Source: Clostridioides sp. ES-S-0010-02
Lineage (GTDB): Bacteria; Bacillota; Clostridia; Peptostreptococcales; Peptostreptococcaceae
Length of the DNA stretch: 64,000 nt
Assembly (NCBI GenBank): GCA_020641055.1
Contig: CP067345.1
Location: forward strand, 22,501-86,500
Direction: 5' to 3'
The translations under genes and the position numbers were made by a program. This document shows, in pieces, positions 12,468 through 22,918 of this stretch (position 1 is the first letter of the stretch; every line of letters begins with the position of its first letter). The notes beneath the pieces were generated by a model that saw nothing but the letters and a program-made list of their open reading frames with translations, searched no databases and was not told where the DNA came from.

Positions 12468-13421
12468 CTATTCTTCACTTGGTTTTAATCCTAGCCCAAG
12501 TTCCTCTAGTTTTTGTATTACTTCTTCTAATGACTTTTTACCTAGGTTTCTAACCTTCATCATATCGTCTTCAGACTTATTAGCTAATTCTTCAACTGTA
12601 TTAATTCCCGCTCTCTTTAAACAGTTGTATGATCTAACTGATAAATCTAATTCTTCTATAGTCATTTCAAGAACTTTTTCTTTTTGATCTTCTTCTTTTT
12701 CTACCATGATTTCAACACTACTTACATGTTCAGTTAAGTCTATAAATAGATTTAAATGCTCAACTAATACTTTTGCAGCTAATGATATACCTTCTTGAGG
12801 GTTTATACTACCATTAGTCCAAACTTCTAGTACTAATTTATCATAATCTGTTTTTTGACCAACTCTTGTGTTTTCTACATGATAACTAACTTTCTCAACA
12901 GGAGTATATATTGAATCCACAGGTAAAACACCTATTGGAACATTCTCTGTTTTATTTTCTTCAGCAGAAACATAACCTCTACCTTTATCTACAAATATTT
13001 CCATATTAAACTTGGCATTATCATCTAATGTAGCTATTGCTAAGTCTTTGCTTAATATTTCAACATCTGGAGGACAGATTATATCTGAACCTGTGATAGA
13101 GCATGGTCCTTGAGCCTCTATTTTAAGTGTTCTACTTCCTTCACCATCTATAGTTGCTGAAAGCTCTTTTAAAGTTAATATTATCTCTGTAACATCTTCT
13201 TTAACACCAGGTATTGTAGAGAATTCATGAAGAACTCCATCTATTTTTATAGCATTTACTGCTACACCTGGTAAAGATGATAATAATATTCTTCTTAGTG
13301 CGTTACCTATAGTTATTCCATATCCTCTTTCTAGAGGTTCTATAACAAACTTACCATATCTATAGTCTTCGCTAAGCTCAACTATATCTACTTTTGGCTT
13401 TTCTATTTCTATCATGGACAA
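12468..13421 (-). CDS. rpoA: DNA-directed RNA polymerase alpha subunit
   Basis: Alpha subunit of 317 residues, the scaffold on which beta and beta-prime assemble. The N-terminal dimerisation domain spans roughly residues 1-230 and includes [12 protein letters not shown] charged linker ([10 protein letters not shown]) leads to the C-terminal domain at about 250-317, which contains the [14 protein letters not shown] helix and the LGKKSLEEV segment that contact UP elements and activators. It sits between rpsD and rplQ as in other Firmicutes. A GGAGGG ribosome site precedes the start. Confidence 0.98.
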   Translation of the reverse strand: MSMIEIEKPKVDIVELSEDYRYGKFVIEPLERGYGITIGNALRRILLSSLPGVAVNAIKIDGVLHEFSTIPGVKEDVTEIILTLKELSATIDGEGSRTLKIEAQGPCSITGSDIICPPDVEILSKDLAIATLDDNAKFNMEIFVDKGRGYVSAEENKTENVPIGVLPVDSIYTPVEKVSYHVENTRVGQKTDYDKLVLEVWTNGSINPQEGISLAAKVLVEHLNLFIDLTEHVSSVEIMVEKEEDQKEKVLEMTIEELDLSVRSYNCLKRAGINTVEELANKSEDDMMKVRNLGKKSLEEVIQKLEELGLGLKPSEE

Positions 13422-13492
13422 AACCCTCCTTAAAATTCAGTAATCCACTGAGGGTAAACAAAATTTTAAAATAATTTTTAAAAGTGTGCTTA

Positions 13493-14116
13493 TTATTTAG
13501 AGTAAAGTTCTATGATTAAGTGCTCTGCTATTTCAAGATCTATATCTTCTCTTGTTGGAACACCAACTACTTTTGCTGTCATTCCTTCTACATTAGCTTC
13601 TAACCATTTAGGAGCTATTCTTGAGTTAACTTCTACTAAATTTTTGAATTTTGCAGAAGATCTTGATTTTTCTTTAACTTCTATCACATCTCCAACTTTA
13701 ACTGTTAATGAAGCTATATCTACTTTATTTCCATTTAAAGTGAAATGACCATGAGTTACTAATTGTCTAGCTTCTTTTCTAGAAGATGCTAGTCCCATTC
13801 TGTAAACTACATTGTCTAATCTTCTCTCTAATAAACTTAATAAATTCTCACCTGATTTTCCAGGCATGTTTTCAGCACGTTCGTATAAGTTTCTAAATTG
13901 AGTTTCTAAAACTCCATATATTCTTTTAACTTTTTGTTTTTCTCTTAATTGTAATCCATAGTTAGAAACTTTCTTTCTCCCTTGGCCATGTTGACCTGGA
14001 GCATAGTTTCTTTTAACTATAGCACATTTATCTGTATAACATCTATCACCTTTAAGGAATAATTTCATTCCCTCTCTACGGCATTGTCTACATGATGCAC
14101 CTGTATATCTTGCCAT
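13493..14116 (-). CDS. rpsD: 30S ribosomal protein S4, zinc-binding form
   Basis: Assembly-initiating small-subunit protein of 207 residues that also binds mRNA and affects decoding accuracy. The N terminus keeps a zinc-type cysteine set (C9, C12, C26, C31), so this is the C+ form rather than the zinc-free paralogue. The S4 RNA-binding domain follows at about residue 97 ([13 protein letters not shown]). It is inside the alpha block between rpsK and rpoA; the 71-base gap before rpoA has no clear regulatory motif. Confidence 0.98.
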   Translation of the reverse strand: MARYTGASCRQCRREGMKLFLKGDRCYTDKCAIVKRNYAPGQHGQGRKKVSNYGLQLREKQKVKRIYGVLETQFRNLYERAENMPGKSGENLLSLLERRLDNVVYRMGLASSRKEARQLVTHGHFTLNGNKVDIASLTVKVGDVIEVKEKSRSSAKFKNLVEVNSRIAPKWLEANVEGMTAKVVGVPTREDIDLEIAEHLIIELYSK

Positions 14117-14148
14117 TTATCTACACCTCCTATTTGTACTCTTATTAA

Positions 14149-14547
14149 TTACACTCTTCTTCTCTTTGGTGGTCTACATCCGTTATGTGGGATTGGAGTA
14201 ACATCTTTTATCATAGTTACTTCTAGTCCAGTTGCTTGTAAAGCTCTTATAGCAGCTTCTCTTCCTGAACCTGGCCCCTTTACGAATACCTCAACACTTT
14301 TTAATCCGTGTTCCATCGCAGCTTTTGCAGCTGTTTCAGCAGCCATTTGAGATGCAAATGGAGTTGATTTTCTTGACCCTTTGAATCCTAATTGTCCTGA
14401 ACTTGCCCAAGATATAGCATTTCCATGAACGTCAGTTAAAGTTATTATTGTATTGTTGAAAGTTGACTGTATATGAGCATGACCACGTTCTATATTTTTA
14501 CGTTCTCTTCTTCTAACACGTGTAACTTTCTTTTTTGGTTTAGCCAT
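14149..14547 (-). CDS. rpsK: 30S ribosomal protein S11
   Basis: Platform protein of 132 residues that lines the mRNA exit and E-site region. It carries the conserved [11 protein letters not shown] loop and ends in the family signature [11 protein letters not shown]. It lies 35 bases after rpsM and 32 before rpsD, in the usual alpha-operon order. Confidence 0.98.
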   Translation of the reverse strand: MAKPKKKVTRVRRRERKNIERGHAHIQSTFNNTIITLTDVHGNAISWASSGQLGFKGSRKSTPFASQMAAETAAKAAMEHGLKSVEVFVKGPGSGREAAIRALQATGLEVTMIKDVTPIPHNGCRPPKRRRV

Positions 14548-14582
14548 TTTCCTTTTCCCTCCTTCATCTAATTATTATTTAA

Positions 14583-14954
14583 TTATTTTTTCTTTTTACG
14601 AGATACTGTTTTTCTAGGACCTTTTCTAGTTCTAGCATTAGTTTTAGTTCTTTGTCCTCTTAATGGAAGACCTTTACCATGTCTAATTCCTCTATAACAT
14701 TTTATATCTCTTAATCTCTTTATGTTTAAAGCAATTTCTCTTCTTAAGTCACCTTCAACTAAGAAATCGTCATCTATAACTTTTCTTAACTCATTAACTT
14801 GATCTTCTGATAAATCTTTTATTCTTGTATCTGGATTTATCTCAGCTTTAGCTAATATTTCGTTAGCAGTTGCTTTACCTATACCATATATATAAGTTAA
14901 GCCTATCTCCGCTCTTTTTTCTCTAGGTAAATCTACCCCAGCTATTCTTGCCAT
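14583..14954 (-). CDS. rpsM: 30S ribosomal protein S13
   Basis: Head protein of 123 residues that forms bridges to the 50S subunit and touches P-site tRNA. It starts [14 protein letters not shown] and has the helix-two-turn-helix [15 protein letters not shown], ending in a lysine-rich tail. The 152-base gap upstream is the widest inside the spc-alpha series and contains a promoter candidate (15032-15060). Confidence 0.98.
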   Translation of the reverse strand: MARIAGVDLPREKRAEIGLTYIYGIGKATANEILAKAEINPDTRIKDLSEDQVNELRKVIDDDFLVEGDLRREIALNIKRLRDIKCYRGIRHGKGLPLRGQRTKTNARTRKGPRKTVSRKKKK

Positions 14955-15031
14955 GATCGCACCTCCTACACATAGTTTTTAGTGTTTAAAACTTCATATC
15001 ATATATCAATCCTACGTCAGATTGTTCAACG

Positions 15032-15060
15032 ATTTTAACGTTCTTTTGTTAACATCACAA
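15032..15060 (-). promoter_or_regulatory. Candidate internal promoter ahead of rpsM
   Basis: A -35 box TTGTGA (15055-15060) and -10 box TAAAAT (15032-15037) are spaced by 17 bases. The -10 box is the same as in the rplM, rpsJ, rpsL and rpoB promoters. It would allow rpsM-rpsK-rpsD-rpoA-rplQ to be expressed apart from the spc genes. A 17-base palindrome (15061-15077) lies immediately upstream. Confidence 0.5.
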
Positions 15061-15106
15061 TATAGTATTATACTATAAAATTTAACAAAATACTAGTAAT
15101 AATTTC

Positions 15107-15238
<132 letters not shown>

Positions 15239-15255
15239 CTAAATATCAAGATAGT

Positions 15256-15474
15256 CTACTTCTTACGCCAAGTGATTCTTCCTCTTGTAAGGTCATATGG
15301 AGAAAGTTCAACATTCACCTTATCACCTTCAAGAATTCTTATGAAGTTCATTCTTAGCTTTCCAGAAATGTGGCATAATATCTCATGTCCATTTTCTAGT
15401 TTAACTTTAAACATAGCATTAGGTAAAGCTTCTGAAACTGTACCTTCTAATTCTATAACATCTTTTTTGGCCAT
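15256..15474 (-). CDS. infA: Translation initiation factor IF-1
   Basis: S1/OB-fold factor of 72 residues that occupies the ribosomal A site during initiation and assists IF-2 and IF-3. It begins [20 protein letters not shown] and contains [17 protein letters not shown] and GRITWR, all conserved. It lies between the KOW protein gene and rpmJ, as in many Firmicutes. Confidence 0.98.
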   Translation of the reverse strand: MAKKDVIELEGTVSEALPNAMFKVKLENGHEILCHISGKLRMNFIRILEGDKVNVELSPYDLTRGRITWRKK

Positions 15475-15511
15475 TAACTAACCAGCCCTCCATTTCAATA
15501 AGTTAAATTAT

Positions 15512-15790
15512 CTAATTTAACTTAGTAAGTTCAGCTCTTAAAAAAGAATCTGTAATCTCTTGTCCAGATACTACTCTTTTTCTAACTTCATCATTAATAA
15601 AATTATATTTTTTTAAGTGCTTAACTTTCTTTAACTTAGGTTTGTCAAGTTTTCTTTTCTTTCCATCAGCTATTAATACATATTCATTATTAATTATCTT
15701 GACTACGAAAAATAAATTTCCTTGATCTCGACCTAATGAAACCTTAACAACTTGACCTATACTTAAATTATCTGATAGCACTTTTTTCAC
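15512..15790 (-). CDS. KOW-domain RNA-binding protein (L14e-like)
   Basis: Protein of 92 residues with an N-terminal KOW-type beta fold (about residues 8-45, LSIGQVVKVSLGRDQGNLFFVV) and a lysine-rich central segment (KKRKLDKPKLKKVKHLKK). Related short proteins occur between map and infA in other Firmicutes and resemble the archaeal and eukaryotic L14e KOW family. The function is not established; a ribosome- or RNA-associated role is inferred from the fold and position. It begins 12 bases after map, so it is cotranscribed with adk-map-infA. Confidence 0.85.
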   Translation of the reverse strand: MKKVLSDNLSIGQVVKVSLGRDQGNLFFVVKIINNEYVLIADGKKRKLDKPKLKKVKHLKKYNFINDEVRKRVVSGQEITDSFLRAELTKLN

Positions 15791-15802
15791 CTACTTCTTA
15801 AT

Positions 15803-16549
15803 TTACAACTTTGTCAATATCAAAGGTTCATGTTCAGTAATTGCTATCGTATGCTCATAATGAGCTGATTTTTTTCCATCTATTGTAACAGTCGTCCACC
15901 CATCTGATAGAGTCTTTACATGATAACGACCTGCATTAACCATTGGCTCTATAGCAACAACCATTCCTTCTCTAAGTCTTGGTCCTTTTCCTGGGAGTCC
16001 ATAATTAGGTACCTGTGGATCTTCATGAAGATTTGCTCCAACTCCATGTCCTACCAAATCCCTAACTACTGAGAAACCATGTTTCTCAACGTGTGTTTGT
16101 ACTGCGTGTGAGATATCCGAAAGTCTATATCCTAATTTAGCAAATTTTATTCCTTCATAGAAGCTTTCTCTAGTTACTTCTATTAATTTCCTATCTTCTT
16201 CAGATATCATGCCTACTCCATGAGTTTTCGCAGAATCACCATGATATCCTTTATAATAGGCTCCTATATCTAAGCTTACAATGTCTCCTTCCTTTAATAG
16301 AGTCTCACCTGGAATTCCATGTACAACTTCTCTATTGATAGAAGCACATATACTTCCTGGAAAACCTCCATATCCTTTAAAAGAAGGTTCAGCATTGTAT
16401 TTTCTTATATTCTCTTCAGCTATTTTATCTAATTCTAAAGTAGATATTCCCGGAGAAATAGCTTTTCTTAAAACTTCATGAGTATCAGCAACAATTTTGC
16501 CTGCTTCTCTTAAAAGTTCTATTTCTTTCTTTGATTTCAAGATAATCAT
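15803..16549 (-). CDS. map: Methionine aminopeptidase, type I
   Basis: Removes the N-terminal methionine from new proteins. The enzyme has 248 residues without an N-terminal extension. Metal ligands D94, D105, H168, E201 and E232 are visible, with H77 and H175 as active-site histidines. The start codon abuts the adk stop codon, so translation is probably coupled. The secY-adk-map-infA order is classic for Firmicutes and ties protein export, nucleotide balance and nascent-chain processing to ribosome synthesis. Confidence 0.98.
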   Translation of the reverse strand: MIILKSKKEIELLREAGKIVADTHEVLRKAISPGISTLELDKIAEENIRKYNAEPSFKGYGGFPGSICASINREVVHGIPGETLLKEGDIVSLDIGAYYKGYHGDSAKTHGVGMISEEDRKLIEVTRESFYEGIKFAKLGYRLSDISHAVQTHVEKHGFSVVRDLVGHGVGANLHEDPQVPNYGLPGKGPRLREGMVVAIEPMVNAGRYHVKTLSDGWTTVTIDGKKSAHYEHTIAITEHEPLILTKL

Positions 16550-17200
16550 TTATTTTCCACTTCCTAAAGCTGCAACAATATCTTCAAATACTTTATCTAT
16601 TGCTTGGTCACCTTTTATATCAGCTATTATACCTTGTTTGCTATAATAATCTACTAAAGGCTTAGTTTCATCTAGATAAACTTGTATTCTCTTAGATACA
16701 GTTTCTTCATTATCATCAGCTCTTTGATACAATTCTCCTTGGCATACATCACATACACCTTTTACTTTAGGAGGATTAAACTCAACATGATAAGTAGCTC
16801 CACAAGACTTGCATATTCTTCTACCAACTGCTCTAGATACTAATATGCTCTTATCAACTTCAATATTGACAACTTTATCCAGTACTATACCAGCATTTTT
16901 TAAGAATACATCTAAATGCTCACCTTGTGCTACATTTCTTGGAAATCCATCCAACATAAATCCATTTTTACAGTCTTCTTGAGATATTCTATCAGTAACT
17001 AAACCTACAGTTAACTCATCTGGTACTAATAAACCTTGGTCCATGTATTCTTTAGCTTTTTTTCCAAGTTCTGTTCCCTCTTTTATATTCTTTCTGAATA
17101 TATCTCCTGTTGATATATGAGGTATATTGTATTTTTCTACTATTCCTGCCGCCTGAGTACCTTTACCAGCACCTGGAGGTCCAAGTAATATTATTCTCAT
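16550..17200 (-). CDS. adk: Adenylate kinase, long zinc-binding form
   Basis: Interconverts ATP + AMP and 2 ADP. The protein has 216 residues from the ATG at 17200, which has GGAG nine bases upstream; an in-frame ATG 15 bases earlier has no ribosome site. The P-loop GPPGAGKGT is at residues 8-16. The lid domain carries C130, C133, C150 and C153, a structural zinc site usual in Gram-positive enzymes. It is located between secY and map. Confidence 0.97.
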   Translation of the reverse strand: MRIILLGPPGAGKGTQAAGIVEKYNIPHISTGDIFRKNIKEGTELGKKAKEYMDQGLLVPDELTVGLVTDRISQEDCKNGFMLDGFPRNVAQGEHLDVFLKNAGIVLDKVVNIEVDKSILVSRAVGRRICKSCGATYHVEFNPPKVKGVCDVCQGELYQRADDNEETVSKRIQVYLDETKPLVDYYSKQGIIADIKGDQAIDKVFEDIVAALGSGK

Positions 17201-17216
17201 ATTATCCATCTCCATT

Positions 17217-18485
17217 TTATTTTAAGAAACCTTGATAGCTTCTCATAACTAAGTTTGACTCTAACTGTCTCTTAAGCTCCAAAGCAACCCCAACAACGAT
17301 TAGCAATGAAGTTCCAGCTAGACTCATATTGACATTCATATAATGTGTTGTAAGAGCTGGTACCATAGCAATTATTGCTAAGAAAGTAGCTCCAGCTAAA
17401 GTTAATCTTGTTAAGATTCTATTTAAATAATCCATAGTAGGTTCACCTGGTCTAATACCTGGTATAAATCCACCATTATTTTTCATATTTTTAGATATAT
17501 CTTCTGTATTGAATGATACAGTTGTATAAAAATATGAGAAGAAAATTATAAGTAGAATTTCAATTGATCTGTATGTCCAAAATCCTTGTTCTGTTGCCAT
17601 ACTTAAGTATTTTTGAACAAAAGCTTGAGCATCTGCCCCCATAAACATAGCTATTGTTTGTGGAAAAGCTAAAAGTGAACTAGCAAAAATTATAGGCATA
17701 ACTCCTGATTGGTTAACTTTCATTGGTATATGAGAACTTTGTCCTCCATACATTTTTCTTCCAACAACTCTTTTAGCATATTGTACAGGTATCTTTCTAG
17801 TCGCTTCTTGTATAAATGTAACCCCTGTAACTGTAAGTAATATAACTACAATTAGAAGTATTATTACCCAAGGTGCAACTTGACCAGATTTAACTTGTTG
17901 TGCGATTTTAATAACATCTGTTGGTATTCTTGATATAATACCTGCAAATATTATTACTGAACTACCATTACCAATTCCTTTTTCGGTAATTTTGTCCCCA
18001 ATCCACATTACTAACATACTTGCTGAAACTAATGTTATTACAACAGTTGTGATAAAAAACACACTATTTGATATTAAAGCACTTCTTACAATTCCTAATG
18101 TAATTCCCAAAGCTTGTACAACTGCTAGAGCTAGTGCTGTATATTTAGTGTACTTATTGATTTTTTTCTTTCCTTCTTCACCAGATTTTTGAAGTTCTGC
18201 TAAACTTTCAAAACCTACTGTTAGAAGCTGTATTATGATTGATGCAGTAATATATGGACTTATACCCAAAGCAAATAGTGAAAAGTTACTAAATGCTCCA
18301 CCAGTAAACATATTATACAGAGAAAGTAGACTATTGCCGCCTACCATCTTTTGTATAATACTAGTGTCTATACCTGGAACTGGTATTGTAGTACCTATTC
18401 TGAATATCACGATCATCATAAGTGTATACATTACTTTTTTTCTTACTGCTTTAATCTTCCAAGCTTGTTTTAATTTTGACAGCAC
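17217..18485 (-). CDS. secY: Protein translocase subunit SecY
   Basis: Central channel of the Sec translocon in the cytoplasmic membrane, 422 residues with about ten hydrophobic segments. The N-terminal basic segment is followed by TIPVPGID, and the large cytoplasmic loop contains RKIPVQYAKR. The start is GTG at 18485 with GGGGTG seven bases upstream. It lies between rplO and adk at the end of the spc block. Its partner secE is at 44895-45116. Confidence 0.98.
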   Translation of the reverse strand: MLSKLKQAWKIKAVRKKVMYTLMMIVIFRIGTTIPVPGIDTSIIQKMVGGNSLLSLYNMFTGGAFSNFSLFALGISPYITASIIIQLLTVGFESLAELQKSGEEGKKKINKYTKYTALALAVVQALGITLGIVRSALISNSVFFITTVVITLVSASMLVMWIGDKITEKGIGNGSSVIIFAGIISRIPTDVIKIAQQVKSGQVAPWVIILLIVVILLTVTGVTFIQEATRKIPVQYAKRVVGRKMYGGQSSHIPMKVNQSGVMPIIFASSLLAFPQTIAMFMGADAQAFVQKYLSMATEQGFWTYRSIEILLIIFFSYFYTTVSFNTEDISKNMKNNGGFIPGIRPGEPTMDYLNRILTRLTLAGATFLAIIAMVPALTTHYMNVNMSLAGTSLLIVVGVALELKRQLESNLVMRSYQGFLK

Positions 18486-18528
18486 GCTAATTCACCCCGC
18501 CTGTACTGGCTAGGAGATTAGCAGGTTA

Positions 18529-18972
18529 TTATACTAACTCTGCTTTTCCACCAGCTTTTTCTATTTTTTCTTGAGCTGAAGCTGTAAATTTAGCAGCTTT
18601 AACAGTTAAAGCTTTTTCTAAATTACCTTCACCTAAGATTTTAATTCCATCTTTACCTATTTTGCTTATAGTTTTAGTAGATTTTAATAATTCTGCAGTT
18701 ATTTCTGTTCCATTTTCAAATCTGTTTAAAACTTCAACATTAACTTCTGTGTAAACTTTCTTAAATATGTTATTGAAACCTCTCTTAGGAAGTCTTCTAG
18801 CTAGTGGCATTTGTCCACCTTCGAACCCTACTCTTACTCCACCACCAGAACGAGACCATTGACCTTTTTGTCCACGTCCTGCAGTTTTACCTTGTCCAGT
18901 TGCAGTACCTCTACCTAATCTTCTCTTAGCTCTCACTGCACCTTCAGCAGGTTTTAACTCATGTAACTTCAT
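18529..18972 (-). CDS. rplO: 50S ribosomal protein L15
   Basis: Large-subunit assembly protein of 147 residues starting [12 protein letters not shown]. The long glycine- and basic-rich N-terminal region ([21 protein letters not shown]) threads into 23S rRNA. A GTG nine bases upstream lies inside the AGGAGG region and is rejected as start. It precedes secY by 43 bases. Confidence 0.98.
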   Translation of the reverse strand: MKLHELKPAEGAVRAKRRLGRGTATGQGKTAGRGQKGQWSRSGGGVRVGFEGGQMPLARRLPKRGFNNIFKKVYTEVNVEVLNRFENGTEITAELLKSTKTISKIGKDGIKILGEGNLEKALTVKAAKFTASAQEKIEKAGGKAELV

Positions 18973-19004
18973 GGATTGCACCTCCTTGCACTACTTTTTA
19001 AAAA

Positions 19005-19190
19005 TTATTCAGCTATTTCAGTTACTTCTAATAAATGACTTACTTTTTTTATCATACCTCTTACTTGAGCATTGTCTTCTTTTACAATAACTTGTTCTCT
19101 TTTTCTTAATCCTAACGCTTCAACATTCTTTTTTTGGTTAGGAGTAGTTCCTATAACACTTCTAACTAATTTTATTTGTAATTTAGCCAT
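19005..19190 (-). CDS. rpmD: 50S ribosomal protein L30
   Basis: Small large-subunit protein of 61 residues with the ferredoxin-like pattern KLVRSVIGTTPNQKKNVEALGL. It is 14 bases after rpsE and 32 before rplO, in standard spc order, with AAGGAGG before the start. Confidence 0.98.
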   Translation of the reverse strand: MAKLQIKLVRSVIGTTPNQKKNVEALGLRKREQVIVKEDNAQVRGMIKKVSHLLEVTEIAE

Positions 19191-19204
19191 TTTACACTAC
19201 CTCC

Positions 19205-19714
19205 TTACCCTAGAAGTTCTTCAACTTTTTTACCTCTAAGTTTAGCTATATCTTCAACTGTTTTTAGAGAATTAAGTCCTTCTATTGTAGCATTTACCAT
19301 ATTTCTTGGATTGTTAGATCCTAAAGATTTAGCTCTAACGTCTTTTAGTCCAGCTAACTCAAGTACGGCTCTAGCAGGTCCCCCAGCTATTACTCCTGTA
19401 CCTTCTACAGCAGGCATTATTAATATATTTCCAGCACCAAAGTGTCCGCGTACTTCGTGAGGAATTGTAGTCCCAACCATTGGCACTACTATTAGATTTT
19501 TCTTAGCATCTTCAACTGCTTTTTTTATAGCATCTGGTACTTCCATTGCTTTCCCAGCACCTATACCAACGTGTCCGTTTTCATCTCCAACAACTACTAA
19601 CGCTGCAAATCTGAAGTTTCTACCACCTTTTACAACCTTAGTAACACGTCTTACTTCAACAACTTTTTCTTGTAAGTCAAGTTGTCCTGCATCTATCGGC
19701 TTACGACGTAGCAT
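19205..19714 (-). CDS. rpsE: 30S ribosomal protein S5
   Basis: Small-subunit protein of 169 residues at the mRNA entry site. It has the N-terminal double-stranded-RNA-type domain ([18 protein letters not shown]) and the loop [14 protein letters not shown], where spectinomycin-resistance changes arise in other bacteria; no obvious deletion is present. It lies between rplR and rpmD. Confidence 0.98.
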   Translation of the reverse strand: MLRRKPIDAGQLDLQEKVVEVRRVTKVVKGGRNFRFAALVVVGDENGHVGIGAGKAMEVPDAIKKAVEDAKKNLIVVPMVGTTIPHEVRGHFGAGNILIMPAVEGTGVIAGGPARAVLELAGLKDVRAKSLGSNNPRNMVNATIEGLNSLKTVEDIAKLRGKKVEELLG

Positions 19715-19734
19715 GTATTTTTCCCTCCTTCGTA

Positions 19735-20103
19735 TTAGAACTTAAGACCAGCTTCTCTAGCACTTTCAGCTAATTCTTGAATTCTTCCATGATATAAGTA
19801 TCCACCTCTGTCAAATACAACTTCAGTGATTCCTTTTTCAACAGCTTTTTTAGCAACTAATTCTCCAACTTTCTTAGCTGCTTCCTTATTTCCTGTATGA
19901 TTAACAGCACTCTTAACTTCTGCTTCTAAAGAAGATGCAGCAACTAGAGTTACTCTGTTTGTGTCATCTATTATTTGAGCATATATATTGTTAGCACTTC
20001 TAAATACACATAATCTTGGTCTTTGAGCAGTACCGCTTATTTTTCTACGAACTCTCTTATGTCTTTGAAGTCTATTAGCATTTTTATCAGCCTTTTTTAA
20101 CAC
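19735..20103 (-). CDS. rplR: 50S ribosomal protein L18
   Basis: Protein of 122 residues that binds 5S rRNA in the central protuberance together with L5. Its basic N terminus ([14 protein letters not shown]) and the middle [16 protein letters not shown] segment are family signatures. The start is GTG at 20103 with GGAG eight bases before it. Confidence 0.98.
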   Translation of the reverse strand: MLKKADKNANRLQRHKRVRRKISGTAQRPRLCVFRSANNIYAQIIDDTNRVTLVAASSLEAEVKSAVNHTGNKEAAKKVGELVAKKAVEKGITEVVFDRGGYLYHGRIQELAESAREAGLKF

Positions 20104-20138
20104 CTAGCTCACTCCTTTCTAGCGTTTAAGTTTTGGTA

Positions 20139-20681
20139 TTATTTTTTACCAGTTTTTCCTTCTTTACGTCTGATTACTTCATCAACGTATTTTATACCTT
20201 TACCTTTGTATGGCTCTGGCTTTCTCCAAGCTCTTATTTTAGCAGCATAGTTTCCTACTAATTGCTTGTCTATACCTTTTACTATTAACTCAGTTTGGTT
20301 TGGAGCTTCAACAGTTATTCCTTCTGGATCTTCCATTTCAACTGGATGAGAGAAACCTAAGTTCATAACTAATTTTTTCCCTTGTTTTTGAGCTCTGTAT
20401 CCAACACCTTTTAGTTCTAATTTCTTTTCGAAACCAGTATTTACACCTACAACCATATTATCTAATAAAGTTCTAGTTAATCCGTGTAAAGATCTGTGTT
20501 TTTTATTATCAGTTGGTCTTTCAACCATTATTGTATTTTCTTCTTTTTTTATATTTAACTCAGCACTTAATTGTTTAGTTAAAGTTCCCTTTGGACCTTT
20601 TACTGTAACTAAATTTCCTTCAGCTATAGTAACTTCAACACCTGCTGGTATTATTATTGGCTTAACACCTATTCTTGACAT
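20139..20681 (-). CDS. rplF: 50S ribosomal protein L6
   Basis: Protein of 180 residues near the sarcin-ricin loop and factor-binding site, made of two similar domains. The C-terminal motif [21 protein letters not shown] is shortened here to its signature core KGKGIKY. It sits between rpsH and rplR. Confidence 0.98.
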   Translation of the reverse strand: MSRIGVKPIIIPAGVEVTIAEGNLVTVKGPKGTLTKQLSAELNIKKEENTIMVERPTDNKKHRSLHGLTRTLLDNMVVGVNTGFEKKLELKGVGYRAQKQGKKLVMNLGFSHPVEMEDPEGITVEAPNQTELIVKGIDKQLVGNYAAKIRAWRKPEPYKGKGIKYVDEVIRRKEGKTGKK

Positions 20682-20711
20682 GGTCGCACCTCCTTACATT
20701 GTTCATATTAA

Positions 20712-21110
20712 TTACCAAACGTAGCAGATTACTTCTCCACCAACATTTTCTTTTCTAGCTTGCTTGTCAGTTAATATTCCTTTTGAAGTAGATATTACTG
20801 ATATTCCTAATCCATTTAATACTTTTGGTATTTCGTGGTTAGCAGCGTAAACTCTCATTCCAGGCTTAGATATTTTCTTAAGACCTGTGATAACTCTTTC
20901 GCCTTCTTGTCCGTACTTTAATTGTATTCTTATGATACCTTGTTTTCCATCTTCTATAACATCATAACCTCTTATGAAACCTTCTTCTAATAAGATTCTA
21001 GCTAACTCTTTCTTCATATTAGAAGCTGGAACATCTACAGTTTCATGCTTAACAACATTAGCATTTCTTATACGAGTAAGCATATCTGCAATTGGATCTG
21101 TCATTGTCAT
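20712..21110 (-). CDS. rpsH: 30S ribosomal protein S8
   Basis: Central-domain assembly protein of 132 residues that binds 16S helix 21. The N-terminal [14 protein letters not shown] and the C-terminal GGEVICYVW are diagnostic. Two ATG codons two codons apart are possible starts; GGAGGG lies seven bases before the first (21110), which is chosen. Confidence 0.98.
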   Translation of the reverse strand: MTMTDPIADMLTRIRNANVVKHETVDVPASNMKKELARILLEEGFIRGYDVIEDGKQGIIRIQLKYGQEGERVITGLKKISKPGMRVYAANHEIPKVLNGLGISVISTSKGILTDKQARKENVGGEVICYVW

Positions 21111-21142
21111 TTTGTAGCCCTCCTTCCATTCTAATCAAGCTT

Positions 21143-21328
21143 CTACCAGCTTGCTTTTCTAACACCAGGTATTTGACCTTTATAAGCTAATTCTCTAAAG
21201 CATATACGGCATATACCAAATTTTTTCAAAACTGAATGCGGTCTTCCGCATATAGTACATCTAGTGTATTCTCTAGTAGCGTACTTTTGCTTTCTTTGTT
21301 GTTTAACAACCATCGCTTTTCTAGCCAC
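21143..21328 (-). CDS. rpsN: 30S ribosomal protein S14, zinc type (S14p Z)
   Basis: Short zinc-binding S14 of 61 residues in the 30S head. C24, C27, C40 and C43 form the zinc site in [10 protein letters not shown]...GICRICF. This is the standard Gram-positive spc-operon form. It lies between rplE and rpsH. Confidence 0.98.
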   Translation of the reverse strand: MARKAMVVKQQRKQKYATREYTRCTICGRPHSVLKKFGICRICFRELAYKGQIPGVRKASW

Positions 21329-21345
21329 GGGAATCCCTCCTTTGC

Positions 21346-21888
21346 TTACTTAGAAAATGGCATTCCTAATAATTTTAATAATTCACGAGCTTCTTCGTCA
21401 GTTTTTGCTGTAGTAACGAATATTATATCCATTCCTCTTACTTTATCAATTTTATCATATTCTATTTCAGGGAATATTAATTGTTCTTTAACTCCTAAAG
21501 CATAGTTTCCTCTACCATCAAAAGCATTAGGGTTAACACCTCTAAAGTCTCTAACTCTTGGTAAAGAAACTGATACTAATTTGTCCATAAAGTAGAACAT
21601 TTTGTCAGCTCTTAATGTAACTTTTGTTCCTATTGGCATTCCTTCTCTTAGTTTGAAGTTAGCAACAGATTTTCTAGCTTTAGTTATAACAGGCTTTTGT
21701 CCTGATATTATTTCTAATTCTTCAACGCCTTTTTCTAATCCTTTTGGATTTTCTCTAGCGTCACCTATACCCATGTTAATAACTATTTTGTTTAACTTAG
21801 GTATCTCCATTACGTTTTTATATCCAAATTTCTCCATTAAAGCAGGAGCAACTTCTTTCATGTATTTTTCTTGTAATCTAGAAGCCAT
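21346..21888 (-). CDS. rplE: 50S ribosomal protein L5
   Basis: Protein of 180 residues that carries 5S rRNA with L18 into the central protuberance and touches P-site tRNA. It contains [19 protein letters not shown] and [18 protein letters not shown], both conserved. It is 17 bases upstream of rpsN and shares the spc transcript. Confidence 0.98.
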   Translation of the reverse strand: MASRLQEKYMKEVAPALMEKFGYKNVMEIPKLNKIVINMGIGDARENPKGLEKGVEELEIISGQKPVITKARKSVANFKLREGMPIGTKVTLRADKMFYFMDKLVSVSLPRVRDFRGVNPNAFDGRGNYALGVKEQLIFPEIEYDKIDKVRGMDIIFVTTAKTDEEARELLKLLGMPFSK

Positions 21889-21917
21889 TTAAGGTCCCTC
21901 CTTTCAAGCAATATTTA

Positions 21918-22226
21918 TTATAATTCTTTTCCGCTCTTTGCTGATACTCTTACTTTTGTGCCATCTTTTACTTCATATCTTACTCTAACGCCTTTTCCTG
22001 TTTCAGGATCAAATGGCATTACATTAGATATGTGTATTGGGGCTTCTTTGTTTATTATTCCACCTTGTTGGTTAATAGCACTTGGTTTTTGATGTTTAGT
22101 TATTACGTTTACACCTTCAACTAATACTTTATCAGCTTTAGGGTATACCTTTAAAACTGAACCTTTTTTACCTTTATCTTTACCTGCTATAACTACAACA
22201 GTGTCACCTTTTTTAACACGCATCAT
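21918..22226 (-). CDS. rplX: 50S ribosomal protein L24
   Basis: Assembly-initiator protein of 102 residues with a KOW motif near the N terminus ([18 protein letters not shown]). The start has two adjacent ATG codons (22226 and 22223); either works with GGAGG 11 to 14 bases upstream. It lies between rplN and rplE. Confidence 0.98.
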   Translation of the reverse strand: MMRVKKGDTVVVIAGKDKGKKGSVLKVYPKADKVLVEGVNVITKHQKPSAINQQGGIINKEAPIHISNVMPFDPETGKGVRVRYEVKDGTKVRVSAKSGKEL

Positions 22227-22246
22227 GTCCTATTGCACCTCCTTAA

Positions 22247-22615
22247 TTATAGTACTTCTGGAGCAAGAGAAACTATTTTCATGAATTCATTGTCTCTTAA
22301 CTCTCTAGCAACAGGCCCGAATATACGAGTTCCTACTGGAGTTTTATCGTCCTTTATTATAACAGCAGCATTTTCATCAAAAGATATATAGCTTCCGTCA
22401 TTACGTCTTACGCCTTGTTTGCTTCTTACTATAACAGCTTTAACAACCTTACCTTTTTTTACAACTCCACCAGGTGTTGCACTTTTAACAGTAGCAACTA
22501 TAACGTCGCCTATGTTACCATATCTTCTTTTACTTCCGCCTAGAACACGTATACATAAAAGTTCTTTAGCTCCTGAGTTATCAGCAACTCTTAGACGTGA
22601 TTCTTGTTGTATCAT
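22247..22615 (-). CDS. rplN: 50S ribosomal protein L14
   Basis: Interface protein of 122 residues that forms intersubunit bridges and is the docking site of the silencing factor RsfS. It begins [19 protein letters not shown] and contains [16 protein letters not shown]. Twenty bases before rplX, 25 after rpsQ. Confidence 0.98.
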   Translation of the reverse strand: MIQQESRLRVADNSGAKELLCIRVLGGSKRRYGNIGDVIVATVKSATPGGVVKKGKVVKAVIVRSKQGVRRNDGSYISFDENAAVIIKDDKTPVGTRIFGPVARELRDNEFMKIVSLAPEVL

Positions 22616-22640
22616 ATCGTAATCCCTCCTTCTTCAAAAA

Positions 22641-22895
22641 CTACTTAACTTTCTCAACAACTTCAACTAGTCTGAATCTCTTATCTTTAGATAAAGGTCT
22701 AGTTTCCATTATTTTAACTCTATCTCCGATGTTACATATATTCTTTTCATCATGAGCCTTAAATTTCTTAGTTCTCTTAACACGTTTATTATATAGTGGA
22801 TGACGTACGAACTCTTCAACAGCTACTACTATTGTTTTATCCATCTTATCACTAACAACACGGCCTATTCTAACTTTTCTTCTTCCTCTTTCCAT
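22641..22895 (-). CDS. rpsQ: 30S ribosomal protein S17
   Basis: OB-fold small-subunit protein of 84 residues. It carries [17 protein letters not shown] and [19 protein letters not shown], the family signatures. It lies between rpmC and rplN with AAGGAGG before the start. Confidence 0.98.
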   Translation of the reverse strand: MERGRRKVRIGRVVSDKMDKTIVVAVEEFVRHPLYNKRVKRTKKFKAHDEKNICNIGDRVKIMETRPLSKDKRFRLVEVVEKVK

Positions 22896-22918
22896 GTTTA
22901 AAAAGCCTCCTTTCCAAA

